Source: Lumnitzera littorea (lineage: Eukaryota; Streptophyta; Magnoliopsida; Myrtales; Combretaceae). Taken from it: a stretch of DNA of 64,000 nucleotides. The notes beneath the pieces were generated by a model. It made no database searches. It was not told the origin of the DNA and saw only the letters and a list, made by a program, of their open reading frames with translations. Below are positions 12,152 to 23,479 of the stretch, piece by piece (position 1 is the stretch's first letter; every line of letters starts with the position of its first letter). The stretch is taken from assembly GCA_024138015.1 (NCBI GenBank), contig JAMXBB010000010.1, forward strand, positions 51,989,936 through 52,053,935, given 5' to 3'. The position numbers were made by a program, and so were the translations under genes.

Positions 12152-14175
12152 AGAAAACATAAGTATAAAAGTATATGTATAAGTATAAATATATGTATAG
12201 TAATAGTATAGTACAAGTATAAATATAAGTATATGTCCAAATAACACATGTATAAGTATACTAAATTAATAAATCTCTAAATAAGAATAAATATATATAT
12301 ATACAAGAATACATGATTGGGTTATGAGCTTAAAAGGGGAAATAGGATTAATTTACAAATTTAATAAATTATAATAATAAATATATATGTATGAATATTA
12401 GTTTATATTATGAAAATTAGAAAAAATGTAAAAATTAGAAAATTTAGAAATTGATATGTGGACTAACAAGGTGTTGCCACGTTGGCACCATCATTCTTGT
12501 AATTAAATCTGCAAATAATAATAATAATAATAATTAAGTAGAAAATTATAAATATAACAAAAAGTGATTTAACTGTGAATTTAACCTTAAAATAGTGAGA
12601 TAGGTAAATTATTATAAAATTGACTCAAAAATAAGAAAAATTTCCAAAATATAAAATTTAGAAATTAATTAAATCATAAATCAATAAAGAGATCATAAAA
12701 ATCGAAGTTGGAACGAAAAAATTATATGCAATTGAAAATTTAAGATAAACCGAAAAAATAGGTAAAAAATTTAAGTTAAACTATATTTTTGCCATACTTG
12801 GGTTACAGTGGGAAACTAGGCAAACAATAACAAATATTTAGCTAATTGAGGAGCCTAGCTTTTTCCAAATACTTATAAGTTTTTTTATCTTTTAGGTACC
12901 TAATTATCAAGTTCTGGAAATCCTAAAGGCTTGGAGAGTAAGTATTGATCCATGTAAGGGAGTTCCGATGATCTGCTATCTACTTGTTACTTAATGTTTA
13001 TATGTTGCTTATTGGTTGATACTAATTGTTTGTTGAATGACTGATTGCTTTGTATGCTATCATCCATATGATCACTTCCTTAAATTGGAAAATATAAATA
13101 TTTGATTAAAGTAACCGATTATATTTGTCGCATGTCTATAACTCAATTGGTATACTGTTGGAGAGTGCTAGTTTTGCAAATTTTTAAGAAAAGTATTTTT
13201 GGAAAGTGTTTTTTCTAATCTTAAACATGTTTTTAATATGATTTTTGTGAGAGCTCATAGCGCTCATAAATGATATTTTATTGTTAAAACAAAGTTAGCA
13301 TAGTATCTCCAATTGATTATGAGAGAACTCACATATATGTACTCATGGAGGCTTGATATATTTGATAGCAAGAGGACTCACTTTGTGTGCCCAAAGGGCC
13401 TTGGATATGTTCGATGGATGGCCCTAGTTGGGGTCCACCTGTTTGGATTGATATTTCTTTCTCAACTAAGGTAATAGTCAAGTGTCGTTTGGAGGAATGG
13501 TGCCCCCAAGCAACCTCATGCGGTTAGGGTAAGGTGCTCCGTAGGGGTAAGTATGCATAATCATCAATGTGTAGACGAAGTAAATTTATACGTTCCATAG
13601 TTCCAGATTCCTATTAATGTGTTGCTTGCATTCATTTCATTTGTAAATAGACTTACATGTGTGTTAATAATGTTGGATAACTAACATGAACGTTTGTAGT
13701 AAGAAATGAACTCATTAAGTTGTAGTGTGCTCATTCTCCTATAGTTTCTTGTGCAGGTTCATTTAAGCTAGGCTGGGATAACTCTCGAGTATAGAGTGCA
13801 AATGAAGATATGCATGATAATGTTAGAGTTAGTTGAGAAGTGAATAGCTAGTACAAAAACATTGTTTATAAAAGTATTTAAATGTTAAAGTTCTATATAA
13901 TTTAGTATTTCTTGAAATTTATAAAGTTAATTTACCTTGTCTTATTATTTGGTAAGGGATACCGACTCTCTACGGTTTAGAGGAATTGTAGAATATTAGA
14001 TGTCTATAGTTATTTGTATTTCACAATAAATTTAATAACTAATAATCAAAAACCATAGTGATGAATTAATTAGAATCTCGCAATTTCTAACTTGTAAGGC
14101 AATTTTTATATCATGGGTACACACGTGATATGAAATTTGAGGCAATCCTATTAGTTCTCCTTTAAGGTTATAACA
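10978..14175 (+). mobile_element. LTR B2, diverged long LTR with a truncated start
   Basis: Follows B1 directly and ends ggttataaca, homologous to the B1 end (shared text around tatcatgggtacacac). Its beginning lacks the TGTAAACCCC end and starts within the AAACCCTA-type part, so it looks truncated by B1 or by recombination. It has a C/T-rich leader (about 11640-11800), GTATGT (11911-11916), TTTTAG (12891-12894), GTAAGT (12938-12943) and GTGCAGG (CAG at 13754-13756). The short block between the last acceptor and donor does not encode the DYYD peptide. G LTR sequence resumes at 14176, as shown by the match to 42331 onward. Confidence 0.65.
12121..12146. repeat. (TA)n microsatellite in LTR B2
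   Basis: Perfect TA run within the first intron-like segment of B2, with TATG-rich sequence after it. Confidence 0.9.
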
Positions 14176-14304
14176 ATTATTGATTAGCTACCTATGAATA
14201 TGAGCTAATAAATATCCAAACCTTAATTAAAACCGAACATACATTGCATCTTATAACGTAATAGAATAGTAGATCATACTTAGTTGGATTCGTATTACAT
14301 ATTG
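14176..14304 (+). repeat. G 5' LTR, second segment
   Basis: Matches 42331-42475 of the G 3' LTR (shared gagctaataaatatcc). Bounded by the end of B2 and by E1. The last five bases, tattg, are the left half of the E1 TSD. Confidence 0.8.
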
Positions 14305-14816
14305 TGGTGCAAATCGTAATCAAGAACAGACAAGGCTAGTCGTTGGATGGGTCCAAGCTCGTAGAAAGCTCGAAAAAGGGCTAATGAGGAAAGGTGCGAA
14401 AAGATTGACAAAGGTGAATGGAGCAACAAGCAAAAACCCATGAACAGTTCCAGAGGATATGATGCACTAAAGGAACTTCCGAGGACTCATGGCATAATTC
14501 GATATGACACACGAACAAAAAAGTACAAACAGATGGGCTTGTCTAAGCAGGGATGGCTTAATCAGTCCAGATTAACTCTCTCAGTTTCTCGGTAAGGATG
14601 ATGCCGAATGATTGGGTGGCTGGGAAATAGAGAGTAATCATCAACTCAGCATGCCACAAAATAAAGGGCGATCATACAATACAGCGTTAGAAGTGACTCG
14701 GCAAGTAAGTACTCAGCCTCGGTAGGGTTGGTTGGAACATGAGAATTTGTTGTGCTAGCCCCTCTAGTCCTCAAGCTCGGCTATGGGTCAAGGGTCTCGT
14801 AGCTTGATTCCTATCA
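14305..14816 (-). repeat. E1 3' LTR, with internal deletion
   Basis: Starts tggtgcaaatcg and ends cctatca, then ttcccttt (a polypurine tract on the minus strand). It aligns with 16711-17567 except for about 345 bp missing around 14513. The missing part includes the segment carrying the TATA-like box in the other copies. Confidence 0.8.
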
Positions 14817-14829
14817 TTCCCTTTGGGTT

Positions 14830-16440
14830 GTTTTAGATTTGGGATCAAATCCAAATGGTGTTCGCTTCGTCCTTCGTCAAGGTGGTATGGACTGAGGTCG
14901 GCAATGTTGAAGGCGTTAGAAACCCCAAAGTCCTCATGTAGCTCTAACTTGTAGGCATTGTCATTGATTTTTTGAAGGATTCTAAAAGGTCCTTCTGCTC
15001 TTACAGATAACTTGTTCTTCCTTTTGTTCGAGAACTACTCCTTACTGAGGTATAGCCATACTAAGTCTCCTGGCTAAAATTGTTTGGCCGATTGACCCTT
15101 GGTCTTTTCACACATTCTTCTTGCAGCCTGGTCGATGTGCTGAGTGACCTTTTCATAGATTTGCTGAAGGGATTGTGCTCTAGCTAAAGCATTGGGGTCC
15201 TCTTGCGCAGGTGTAAGTATAGGGGCGTAGTCAAAGGGTAACTTGGGGATTAAATCTATAGACCACTTCGAAGGGGGTTTGCTTGGTGGTGTCATATACG
15301 GTTCAGTATTAAGAGAACTTGACCAATGGTAGGCAAATATCCCAATCAGCCAAGTTCTTGCCTACTGTAGCTCGGAGCAGTGAACCCAAAGTATGATTAA
15401 CTACCTCTGTTTAGTCATCGGTTTGGGGGTGACATGAGGTGCTGAAGAGTAATTTGGTTCCTAGCTGATACCATAAGGTACTCCAAAAAATGGCTCAAGA
15501 ACTTCGAGTCTCTGTCGGAGACCATACTTCTCAGCACGCCGTATATCCACACAACCTCTTGTAAGAAAAGAGAAGCAATAGCTGAAGTGTCGTTAGTTTT
15601 GGTACAGGGTATAAAGTGTGCCATCTTACTAAACCGGTTCATGACAACCATTACAAAATCTTTTCCTTAGGCAATTCTCAGTAGTCCGAGAACAAGGTCC
15701 ATGCTTAGTTCTGTCTACAGCCTTATCAAGACAGGTAGGGACATTGCTTTCCCTTGTTCAACTTAGCACTTGGCCTTTTTCAACACAACACAGCTTTCGA
15801 CCACTCGGTATACGTCTCTTTGCATTCTTGGCCAAAAGAATTGACCATTCAATAGCTCACAGGTCCTCCTTTCTCCAAAGTGTTTAGAGTGTCTGCTACT
15901 ATGGGCTTCTCTAATTAATAATTCCCATAAGGAACAAGCCGGCACACATAGTTTCCCCCCTCAAAACAGATAGCCATCATCCACATAATACTCGTCCACT
16001 ATCCTCCTATCCCCGCATCGTAAAATTATTGGTCTAAAGTGTGGATCCTCAAAGTACTGTTCTTTGATACTCGCAAAACCAAACAGTCTAGTTTACAATT
16101 CTAATAAGAGCGCATGCCCCCTCGAAAGAGCATCTGCAACTACGTTGCTCTTTCCTTACTTGTATTTGATCACAAAATTGAATCCCTTAAGGAATTCAAC
16201 CTATCTTACCTGCCACTTAGATAGTTTGGTTTGACTTTAAAGGTACCGCAGTGACTCGTGGTCAATATATATGACAAATTCTCTAGGTAGTAGATTGTGC
16301 TGCCACATATGTAGTGCTTGGATTAGTGCCAAGAGCTCTTTGTCATACACGGAGTAATTTAACTAGGGCTCTCAGAGCTTCTCACTATAGAAGGCAATTG
16401 GTTAAGTCAAATCTACTAAGAGGTTAGCTACCTCATCGAG
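14830..16440 (-). pseudogene. E1 pol remnant: RNase H fragment and integrase
   Basis: On the minus strand an RNase H tail (about 16140-16400) is followed by an integrase zinc-finger-like part at 15763-15945. That part has the FFWPRM core, with the His pair before it and a partly lost Cys pair after it. The catalytic core lies at 15415-15651, with VMNRFSKMAHFIPC and a VSDRDSKF motif supplying the second Asp. The C-terminal part at about 14850-15295 contains the QAARRMCEKTKGQSAKQF region, as in E2. Frames are broken by several stops. The short reading frames are pieces of one decayed polyprotein, not separate genes. Confidence 0.8.
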
Positions 16441-16695
16441 CCTCTCGTCAATGCTTGTAGGAGTTCCCTAAGACTGATGCCCATAATGGACAACTCCATT
16501 ATCATCACCAGTACCAACATTCATATTTAGGCCTGTCATTTTTCTTTACAAATTCAAAATTTAAACAAACACTTTAGAAAGTGAACAACTAATAACACAA
16601 CAGTCAAATGAACTCAATAATTGACTTTATTTCACACAGGCAAAACGAAGCACAATAGTTTTTCAAGAACTAATTTTAGTTCACACAAAACCTTT

Positions 16696-16707
16696 GCTCT
16701 GATACCA
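16696..16707 (-). other. E1 primer binding site
   Basis: The minus strand reads TGGTATCAGAGC, the classic plant PBS complementary to initiator tRNA-Met. It lies three bases from the inner end of the 5' LTR (16711). Confidence 0.9.
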
Positions 16708-16710
16708 AAA

Positions 16711-17567
16711 TGGTGTGAACCGTGACCAATAACAGATAAAGCCAGTTGCTAGATAGGTCCAAGCCTGCAGAAAGCTCGAAAAAGGACTAATGAGGAAAGG
16801 TACGAAAAGACTGATAAAGGTGAATGGAGCAGTAAGCAAAAACCCACCATTAGTTCCAAAGGATATGACACACCAAAGGAACTTCCGAGGACTCATGGCA
16901 CAATTCAATATGGCACACAAATTGGTCCGGTGAGGTTACTCACCACCTAACCTTACTTAAGGGAAAGGATAAGAGTGATGTCGAGAGTAAATAAGTAGTG
17001 TTTATGCAAAGAAGAAAGTACTCAAGTGTATTAAAGGTAATCTAATCTTCTTATAATTGTAAGTATAGGGGTATTTATATCCGTAAACTAAGGTAACTTA
17101 CCCAAAATGGAAAAGACAAAAAGGGCATTTTCTAAAGCGGTAATATACATGTTACAAAGGGGCAAACATGAATATACAAGGAAAATAATCATTGGTGCTA
17201 TAGATTTTACATGTGATACCGTACACATGGCAATGTAACATTGGCGGGGTCGTTAGGAGATGCAAACAAAAAAGTACGAACAAATGGGCTTATCTAAGCA
17301 GGGATGGCTTAATCGGTTCAAATTAACTCTCTCGACTTCTCAATAAGGATGATGCTGAGTGATTGGGTAGCTCGGAAATATAGAGTAATCGTCAACTCAA
17401 CATGCTCCAGAATAAAGGGTGGTCATATGACACGGCATTAGAGGTGACTCGGCAAGTAAGTAGTCAGCCTCAGCAGGGGTTGGTTAGAACATGAGAATTT
17501 ATCGTGCCAGCCCCTCTAGTCTTCAAGCTCGACTAGGGTTAGGGCTCCCTTAGCTTGATTCCCATCA
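16711..17567 (-). repeat. E1 5' LTR (857 bp)
   Basis: Plus-strand ends are tggtgtgaaccg and cttgattcccatca. It aligns with both E2 LTRs. A minus-strand TATAAATA at 17072-17079 is the probable promoter TATA box and is conserved in E2. Confidence 0.85.
17072..17079 (-). promoter_or_regulatory. TATA-like box of the E1 5' LTR
   Basis: Minus-strand TATAAATA in an otherwise ordinary stretch. The same octamer in the same context is at 29902-29909 and 39218-39225 in E2. Inferred LTR promoter. Confidence 0.55.
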
Positions 17568-17572
17568 TGTTG

Positions 17573-18396
17573 TGTATTGAGTTCGTTATCATACAACGTA
17601 TTTCGTACAACATGCTCTTACCTCAACCTTTGGAAACTACTCAACTCCAGGGAGTGCCACCTTCTACTTGAAGCTATGCCATGTCTATTGTTGAGGATGA
17701 TATTATCCATAAGACACTTTGAATTGGATGTGGATACCTAGGTCTTGATGTGCCTAAATACTTCTTAACCTAAGTAATAGTAGGTGTTAAAACCATGCTG
17801 TATACAATTACCGGCTGACTGTATACATCGTTGCGTTGCATATGCTTATCCATGCATTTATACACTTGATTAATAACTTATTTGATATTGTTTGTTAGTA
17901 AAGTAGGAAGGTTACTCACTAAGCAATTGAGCTTACCCTCCTATAATTTGTTATTGTGGCAGGATCTTTGGTTGGAGCCAGGCCGCGTGATGCCCGGGTT
18001 AGTTACACCAACTTGGGGTTAATCAGTGTAGAGAAGATAAGAGCTCAAGTGAACAGTTTGTTTATATTTGAACTCTCCATTTTCAATTATTAAGTATCCT
18101 GAGTTTATTATGTAGCTTAGACAACTGTGATATCTTATCCTAGTACTGTAGACTGTTATTAGGGAAAAACCATATATTCCCTCTTATTTATGTTGATGTT
18201 AGTTTTAATTGGATGTTTTAATTTTAAATTATGTGCTTAGCCATTACTTAATGCTAGTTACTAAGAGGAGGTTATAGTTGTAAAATGCTTCGTGTAGTAC
18301 GCCGAAGGCCCTTAATCAAGGATGGTGCTTGATCTCGGATTTTCCCGTATTACATGATGGTACTACCATGACTCGACTCCTCTCCAGGTTGTAATA
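17573..18396 (+). repeat. G 5' LTR, last segment
   Basis: Aligns with 42476-42760 plus 46168-46697 of the 3' LTR. At about 17850 it keeps the empty site (tgcttatccatgcattt) that in the other copy is filled by B3. It has an acceptor-like GGCAG (CAG at 17960-17962) at the position where other long LTRs have TTGCAGG. The LTR end at 18396 (ggttgtaata) is placed by alignment with ggttttgaga ending at 46697. Confidence 0.82.
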
Positions 18397-18405
18397 GTAT
18401 TTAAG

Positions 18406-18417
18406 TGGTATCAGAGA
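18406..18417 (+). other. G primer binding site
   Basis: TGGTATCAGAGA, nine bases after the LTR end. It matches the initiator-tRNA-Met PBS except for the last base. This fixes G on the plus strand and identifies the LTR at 4650-18396 as its 5' LTR. Confidence 0.88.
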
Positions 18418-18578
18418 ACCAAGGTTAAATAAGATAAAACTTAACCCTAGACGTCTAAGAAGAACCTACTAAGTGAGCTGAGAAGGGCAGAACTAGGTTA
18501 GGATATTGTTTATATAAACATCTTTAGCTTGAAAGGATAATAAAACCCTTATGATTCTAAGAGGACTTTTCGACTCTC

Positions 18579-19440
18579 ATGGAGTCATGGCTAGAGTTCC
18601 ACATAGATGAAGATGAGACACTTCTAGACTACCGACACCATCTTCACTTACTTTGTGAGGATCTTGTCTTAGTGGGAAAGCCCTGTAAAATAAGCATTGT
18701 ATTGTCGTAGTAGAGCAGACTTACAGATCATTGGAGATTCCGACGACAAGAGCTACTTATGGATTTAGACGTTCCAGTCTATATGAATACCGAGCTAATT
18801 TATGTTTTGGAGCATGATTCTTAAGTTGATGGACTCATTGGACCACCCCCGGAGTTCGCATTCCTGGTCAGTGACTCTTACCGACCCTTAGCCCCAGCTT
18901 TCAATGAATGGAGGTAGGTTGGGCATAGAGTTGTATTCACTAGGGATCATAGGGGCAACCACCCAACATTCCTTAAGATCAATATCCAATAGGCTATAGA
19001 TGCCTTATAAGAGGAGATAGAGTTGGAGTTTAGCATGCTAGAGTCATCAAACAATGAGACCGAGATATTAGAGGAGTCAATACCAGAGGCCCTCACTCCA
19101 AATATGATGGAGATGGATGGAGCCGAGTAGGAGTTACTCTAAGATGAGGTTCCATAAGAGGCTATACCTTGGTAGCACTGGGCAATAACCCCGATCACCC
19201 TATAGAGTTGATGGATGGAGGAAATGAGATAGAGATTAGGGAGCCTGTCCTTGAGCCTCCTACACTTGCAGTCCAGGATCTTGAGGAAAAGGATTGGCTA
19301 AAGTTATCAACTTAAACCAATGTGGATTCTAATGGAGATAACTCCCATGATTCGGACAAATGGGATTCCATAGACGCCGATGCCTATGCGGAGTTTCCAG
19401 AGGTTAGGATTGGTTTGACCACTCACCTATAGTTATAGTA
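18579..19440 (+). pseudogene. Unrecognised degenerate reading frame between the G PBS and gag
   Basis: From ATG at 18579 the frame reads as acidic protein-like sequence (start MESWLEFHIDEDETLLDYR) for 44 codons before two stops. It then continues for about 280 codons with scattered stops, including a segment at about 19010-19130 rich in Glu, Ser and Met. It lies before the capsid part of gag and in a different frame. Chromovirus gag usually starts soon after the PBS, so about 1.4 kb of extra sequence here is notable. It could be a long gag N-terminus or a separate upstream ORF. I recognise no domain. Confidence 0.4.
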
Positions 19441-19784
19441 GATGCTGATATGCTTTTGCATGAGGCCACGAGATTTTGGGATGTACTTGTCTTGATTTTG
19501 TACTCTAAACTATGTTGCAATGTTATAAAGTCTTCATTCAGTGTTAAGATTATGCTTAGACATAATATTGGTGGAGACTTACTCTCTAAAAGTGACTACC
19601 ACTTGGTGTAACCTCATTATTGATGGAATTAATGAAATGGAATGTTTAGTCTATTCAAGTTGTGATGTAGTTCTCTTATGTTATAAATGTGAATTTGAGT
19701 TTAAGAAATTCCTTGTACTTAAAGAACTTGTTGAATTGTGTTAACCTTATGAAGAGGTAAGGATGAGGTAGGCCCCTAGTGAGG

Positions 19785-20901
19785 TGGGATCATCTAATGG
19801 ATCCACTACAGTAGAATCCCCCGAAAGATCATGCAAAGGAGATGCTGAGAGCCATTTCATGAGAAGGATAGGACCCCACCAACTCCCGTTCTACCCCCTA
19901 TATCGGTAGAAGAGGTACCCACCCTAACCATTACCCCCAGTTGAGCGGGTGCACTTATCCCCTACAGTACCCCTAGATCCCCAACCTCAAAGGTCCTTAA
20001 TGCTGGAGTTTATCAATTGTATCAGGTACTTTAATGGGGTAACCAACTACCTAGAGGAGGTAGAAGATTGAATCATACAAATTGAGCGAACTTTTGAAGC
20101 ATTTGAGATTTCTCATCACTTGCGAGTCACTTATGGTACTTATATGCTAAGACTCCATGCTAAGATATGGTATGAGTCAAAGAAAAGGACAGCTAGAGAA
20201 CCAATCACTTGGGAGGCATTTAGGAGAGAGTTTATTTCTAATTATTTTCCTGAGTTATTGAAGTTGCAGTACAGTGATGCTTTTATCTCTATACAAAAGG
20301 GGAACCATACCATAGATTAGTATGAGATAGAGTTTAATAGGTTGCTACAGTTTGCTGATGAGGATTTCCAGGTCAATGACAGGCTAAGGATACAGGTTTT
20401 TGGTAAAGGATTGGATTTTGACACCAAGTGCCGTGTGCACAAGTTCTGACCTCAAGATTTTCGAGAGGTTGTTGAGATGGCCTAGAGTATTTAGAGTGCC
20501 AGGAGTTCTAAAGATAGAATGGAGAGGCCCAGATGAACATTTTTGGGAAGACACCGTTTGAAGGACCCAGCCTTGCCAAAAAAGGAAAGAGGATTATGAT
20601 GGGTCATGGCCATCAGCTGAGGCCAAGTATGTCAAGTTCTGGATCAAGGACTGGTACAGTTAGATGTTAGAAGTGCAAAGGAGGACATTACCCTATAGAA
20701 TGCCTTCAGTTGCAGCATAAGTGTTTCTTACGTGGGGATGGTGGTCACCATATAGCTGAGTGTCCCAAGAAGGCCACCATGACTTGCTTCATATGTAAGC
20801 AAGCAGGGCATATTACTTCAAATTGCCCACAGAGGAGAGCCACCCCAGTTACCTTGCCAACTCGCCTTCTTGCCCCATGGCCTTTCCTAGTTGTCCAGTA
20901 G
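19785..20901 (+). pseudogene. G gag remnant: capsid and zinc knuckle
   Basis: The capsid (retrotransposon gag) region spans about 19998-20530. Recognisable parts are the FNGVTNYLEEVED start, IWYESKK at about 20170, the WEAFRREFISNYFPE motif at about 20211-20260 and the YEIEFNRLLQFADED stretch. A nucleocapsid zinc knuckle CFICKQAGHITSNC (CX2CX4HX4C, all ligands present) lies at 20785-20826, in a different frame from the capsid, so a frameshift separates them. The capsid frame has several stops, for example TAG at 20318-20320 in place of a conserved Gln. Gag would form the virus-like particle. Confidence 0.8.
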
Positions 20902-21189
20902 CCTAAAGACAAGTAGGAGGCCCAAGACCCATGCAGGCTAGACTAAGAGCACCCACACATGTTAGAGTTTATAACTTAAAGGGCGAGTAAAACTATGTGG
21001 ATGATAGACTTGTAGAGGATGTTGTTGCCTACAAAGAGGGAGACACTACAGATACTAGACTTGTTGCATATATGTAACTTAACTCGCACTTTATTTATTT
21101 ATTTATTTTTTCCAGAAACAATAGTGGGTATAAAGTCTAAGAAAAGTGGCAAGTAGCAAAAGAAGAATTTAGGAGAATTAAAAGACGCT

Positions 21190-21640
21190 TTATAATGAAC
21201 TAGCAAAAATAATGAAAACTATGATGGTTTAGGGAATATCCATGTTTCTAGCTTACTCGTATATGCCTTGTTTGATATGGGAGTGACCTACTCCTTTATC
21301 ATGCCCTAAGCTATTGAGTAAGTAGGACTATAAGTCTCAATTGTAAAGTCATACCTCGAGGTTAAGACCCCTACTAGCACTGTAGTGGTAACTCAAGAGT
21401 TAAGGAGAAACTGCCCTTTGAAAATTCAAGATGGTGAAACTTGCACTAACATGATCATGCTTAAGTTAAGCAAGTACGAAGTCATCCTAAGTATGAGTTG
21501 GATGTCAACAATAAGAGCCAAGGTAGATTGCTAAAGCAAGGAAGTAGAATTCAAAACTCTAAATGGGACAAAGGCTACTTTTAAGGGACAATTGACGATC
21601 AGTTAGCCTAGTGAAGTATATTCACTTGAGTTAATTCCAA
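21190..21640 (+). pseudogene. G aspartic protease remnant
   Basis: The segment ALFDMGVTYSFI at 21265-21300 corresponds to the LFDSGATHSFI-type active site of Ty3/gypsy proteases. The catalytic Asp codon (21274-21276) is kept, but the following Ser and Ala are changed. A downstream stretch with YEVILSMSWM matches the usual second half. Several in-frame stops are present. The enzyme would process the Gag-Pol polyprotein. Confidence 0.75.
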
Positions 21641-21734
21641 ATGAAGGATTCCTAACTTAGGTAGAAATCAGTTTAAGCACAACTGAAGCTGATAAAGAGA
21701 AGCCCCAATTGGAAGAAATTCAAGTGGTTAACGA

Positions 21735-22735
21735 ATTCCCTAATGTCTTTCTAGACAAACTTCCTAGGTTGCCACCTAGGAGAGAGGTTAACTTTATCAT
21801 TGACTTGTTGCTAGGCACCGAGCTTATATCTAAAGCCCCTTATAGGATGGTTCCAGTAGAAAAAGAAATTGTAAGAATTACTTGACCAAGGATTCATCCG
21901 ACCTAGTGTGTCACCTTGGGGAGCACCCATGTTGTTTGTAAAGAAGAAAGATGGGTCAATGAGACTGTGGATAAATTACCAACATTTGAATAAGGTAACT
22001 ATCAAGAATAAGTATCCCCTACCATGGATAGATGACTTGTTTGACTAGTTGAAAGATGCTAAAGTCTTTTCACGGATTAATTTGAGGTCTAGATACCATT
22101 AGTTAAGGATCAAGCCGGATGACATTTCCAAGACTGCCTTTAGAACAAGGTATAGGCATTATGAGTTTCTAATGATGCCCTTTAGTTTGACTGATGCCCC
22201 AACTACCTTCATGGACTTAATGAATCATGTGTTCCAAACATTATTAGAAAAGTGTGTGATCATCTTCATTGATGACATCCTAGCGTAGTCTTCCTTTCTT
22301 GATCAACATAAGGAACATTTGAGAATGGTATTGCAAATTCTAAAAGAACACAAATTATACGCCAAGCTATCCAAATGTGATTTTTGGCTAAAGGAGATCT
22401 CTTTTCTTAGACACATAATATCAAGTGATGGAATAACAATTGATCCTAAGAAGGTAAAGGCCATAGTCGAATGGAAAAAACCGATGTTGCAAATTCTGAG
22501 AGAACACAATTTATACACCAAGCTATCTAAATGAGCTTTTTGGCTGAAGGAGATCTCTTTTCTTAGATACATAATATCAAGTGATGGAATAACAGTTGGT
22601 CTTGAGAAGATAAAGGCCATAGTCAAATGGAAAAGGCTAGAGACAATCATTGAAGTGTGTAGTTTCCTAGGATTAGCTAGGTACTATAGGAAATTTGTCA
22701 AGGACTTCTCTACTTTATCTCAACCGCTCACCTAG
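21735..22735 (+). pseudogene. G reverse transcriptase remnant with internal tandem duplication
   Basis: Starts at the FPNVF motif typical of the protease-RT junction. It continues with GFIRPSVSPWGAPMLFVKKK (after a frame change at about 21880), the MMPFSLTDAPTTFM motif, and the catalytic FIDD at 22265-22276, the Ty3/gypsy equivalent of YxDD. Stops replace conserved residues at 22046, 22100 and elsewhere. A 156-bp segment (22331-22486) is duplicated head to tail (22487-22642), repeating 52 codons of the thumb-side region, so the domain is about 52 residues too long. Copy 2 also has its own stop. Confidence 0.85.
22331..22642 (+). repeat. 156-bp in-frame tandem duplication in the G RT
   Basis: Units 22331-22486 and 22487-22642 both begin ttgcaaattct and end near atagtc[ga/aa]atggaaaa. 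They differ by roughly a dozen substitutions and no indels, so the duplication is old. The period of 52 codons keeps the frame. Confidence 0.9.
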
Positions 22736-22842
22736 TTGACATAAAAGAATGTAAAATATGAATAGACCAACAAAAGGGAGTAAAGCTTTTAGGAGTTAAA
22801 GCACAAATTGGTATCTGTACTAATTTTAGTCCTACCTAATTA

Positions 22843-23200
22843 TAATGAGCCTTTCACCATATACAATGATGCCTTAAGGAATGGTTTGGGTTATGTGCTG
22901 ATGCAAAACAAAAAGGTCATAGCCTATGCTTCGTGACAATTAAGGTTACATGAGTAAAATTACCCTATACACGATCTAGAGTTGGCTGTAGTGGTTTTTG
23001 CTTTCAAAATTTGGAGACACCGCTTGTATGGCTAAAGGTGTGAGATCTACACAGACTATAAAAGCCTCGAGTAACTTTTCACATAGAAAGAGTTGAACGT
23101 GGGACAAAGAAGACGGCTTGAACTGATCAAGGATTACAATGTTAGGATCAATTACTGCCTAGGATGGTTAAATGCCATTGCAGATGCATTGAGCCAAAAG
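22843..23200 (+). pseudogene. G RNase H remnant
   Basis: Recognisable order: a YNDA segment (first catalytic Asp), AYAS then a stop, LHE then a stop and NYPIHDLELAVVVFA (Glu), IYTDYKSLE (second Asp), a KELN segment, LELIKDYNVRINY and ADALSQK at the end. Stops at 22934 and 23084 replace conserved Arg and Gln. The enzyme degrades the RNA strand during reverse transcription. Confidence 0.85.
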
Positions 23201-23479
23201 AATCACATAGAAGTCGCTTCATTCCTTACGAAACAGCAAGAGTTGATAAAGGAATTTAAAAGACTTAATAATTAATTCACTTGGGTTAGAGGTGAAGTAG
23301 AATGGTCAAACCTAGTCGTTGAACCTACATTGATGGAAAGAATTTGAAATGCCAAAAAAACCAATCCAGCTTTAATAAAGGTGAGGAAGGAGATGGCAAA
23401 TGGGAAGTACCTCGATTTTGGTATTGATGAGAAGGGAACTGTGCACTTGAAAGGAAGGTTATGCATACTAGAAGATGCT

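Larger units (their letters stand above)
14305..17567 (-). mobile_element. Element E1: internally deleted Ty3/gypsy element, minus strand
   Basis: Flanked by tattg (14300-14304) and tgttg (17568-17572). The paralogous empty site is in the G 3' LTR at about 42470-42482. Minus-strand order is 5' LTR (16711-17567), PBS, short internal region, PPT, 3' LTR (14305-14816). Compared with E2, the internal part jumps from the RNase H region straight to the gag N-terminal region at about 16400, so gag capsid, nucleocapsid, protease and RT are missing. The 3' LTR lacks about 345 bp from its middle relative to the 5' LTR. It cannot be autonomous. Confidence 0.85.

Noticed and set aside
16681..16920. 79-codon minus-strand frame, with a similar one at 38840-39034, as a conserved small protein
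   Set aside because: Both are the inner ends of E-family LTRs read antisense to nothing coding; they include the PBS and LTR end, so similarity reflects LTR homology.
22303..22650. 115-codon minus-strand frame with an internal repeat
   Set aside because: It is the antisense of the duplicated G RT segment; the repeat comes from the 156-bp tandem duplication.
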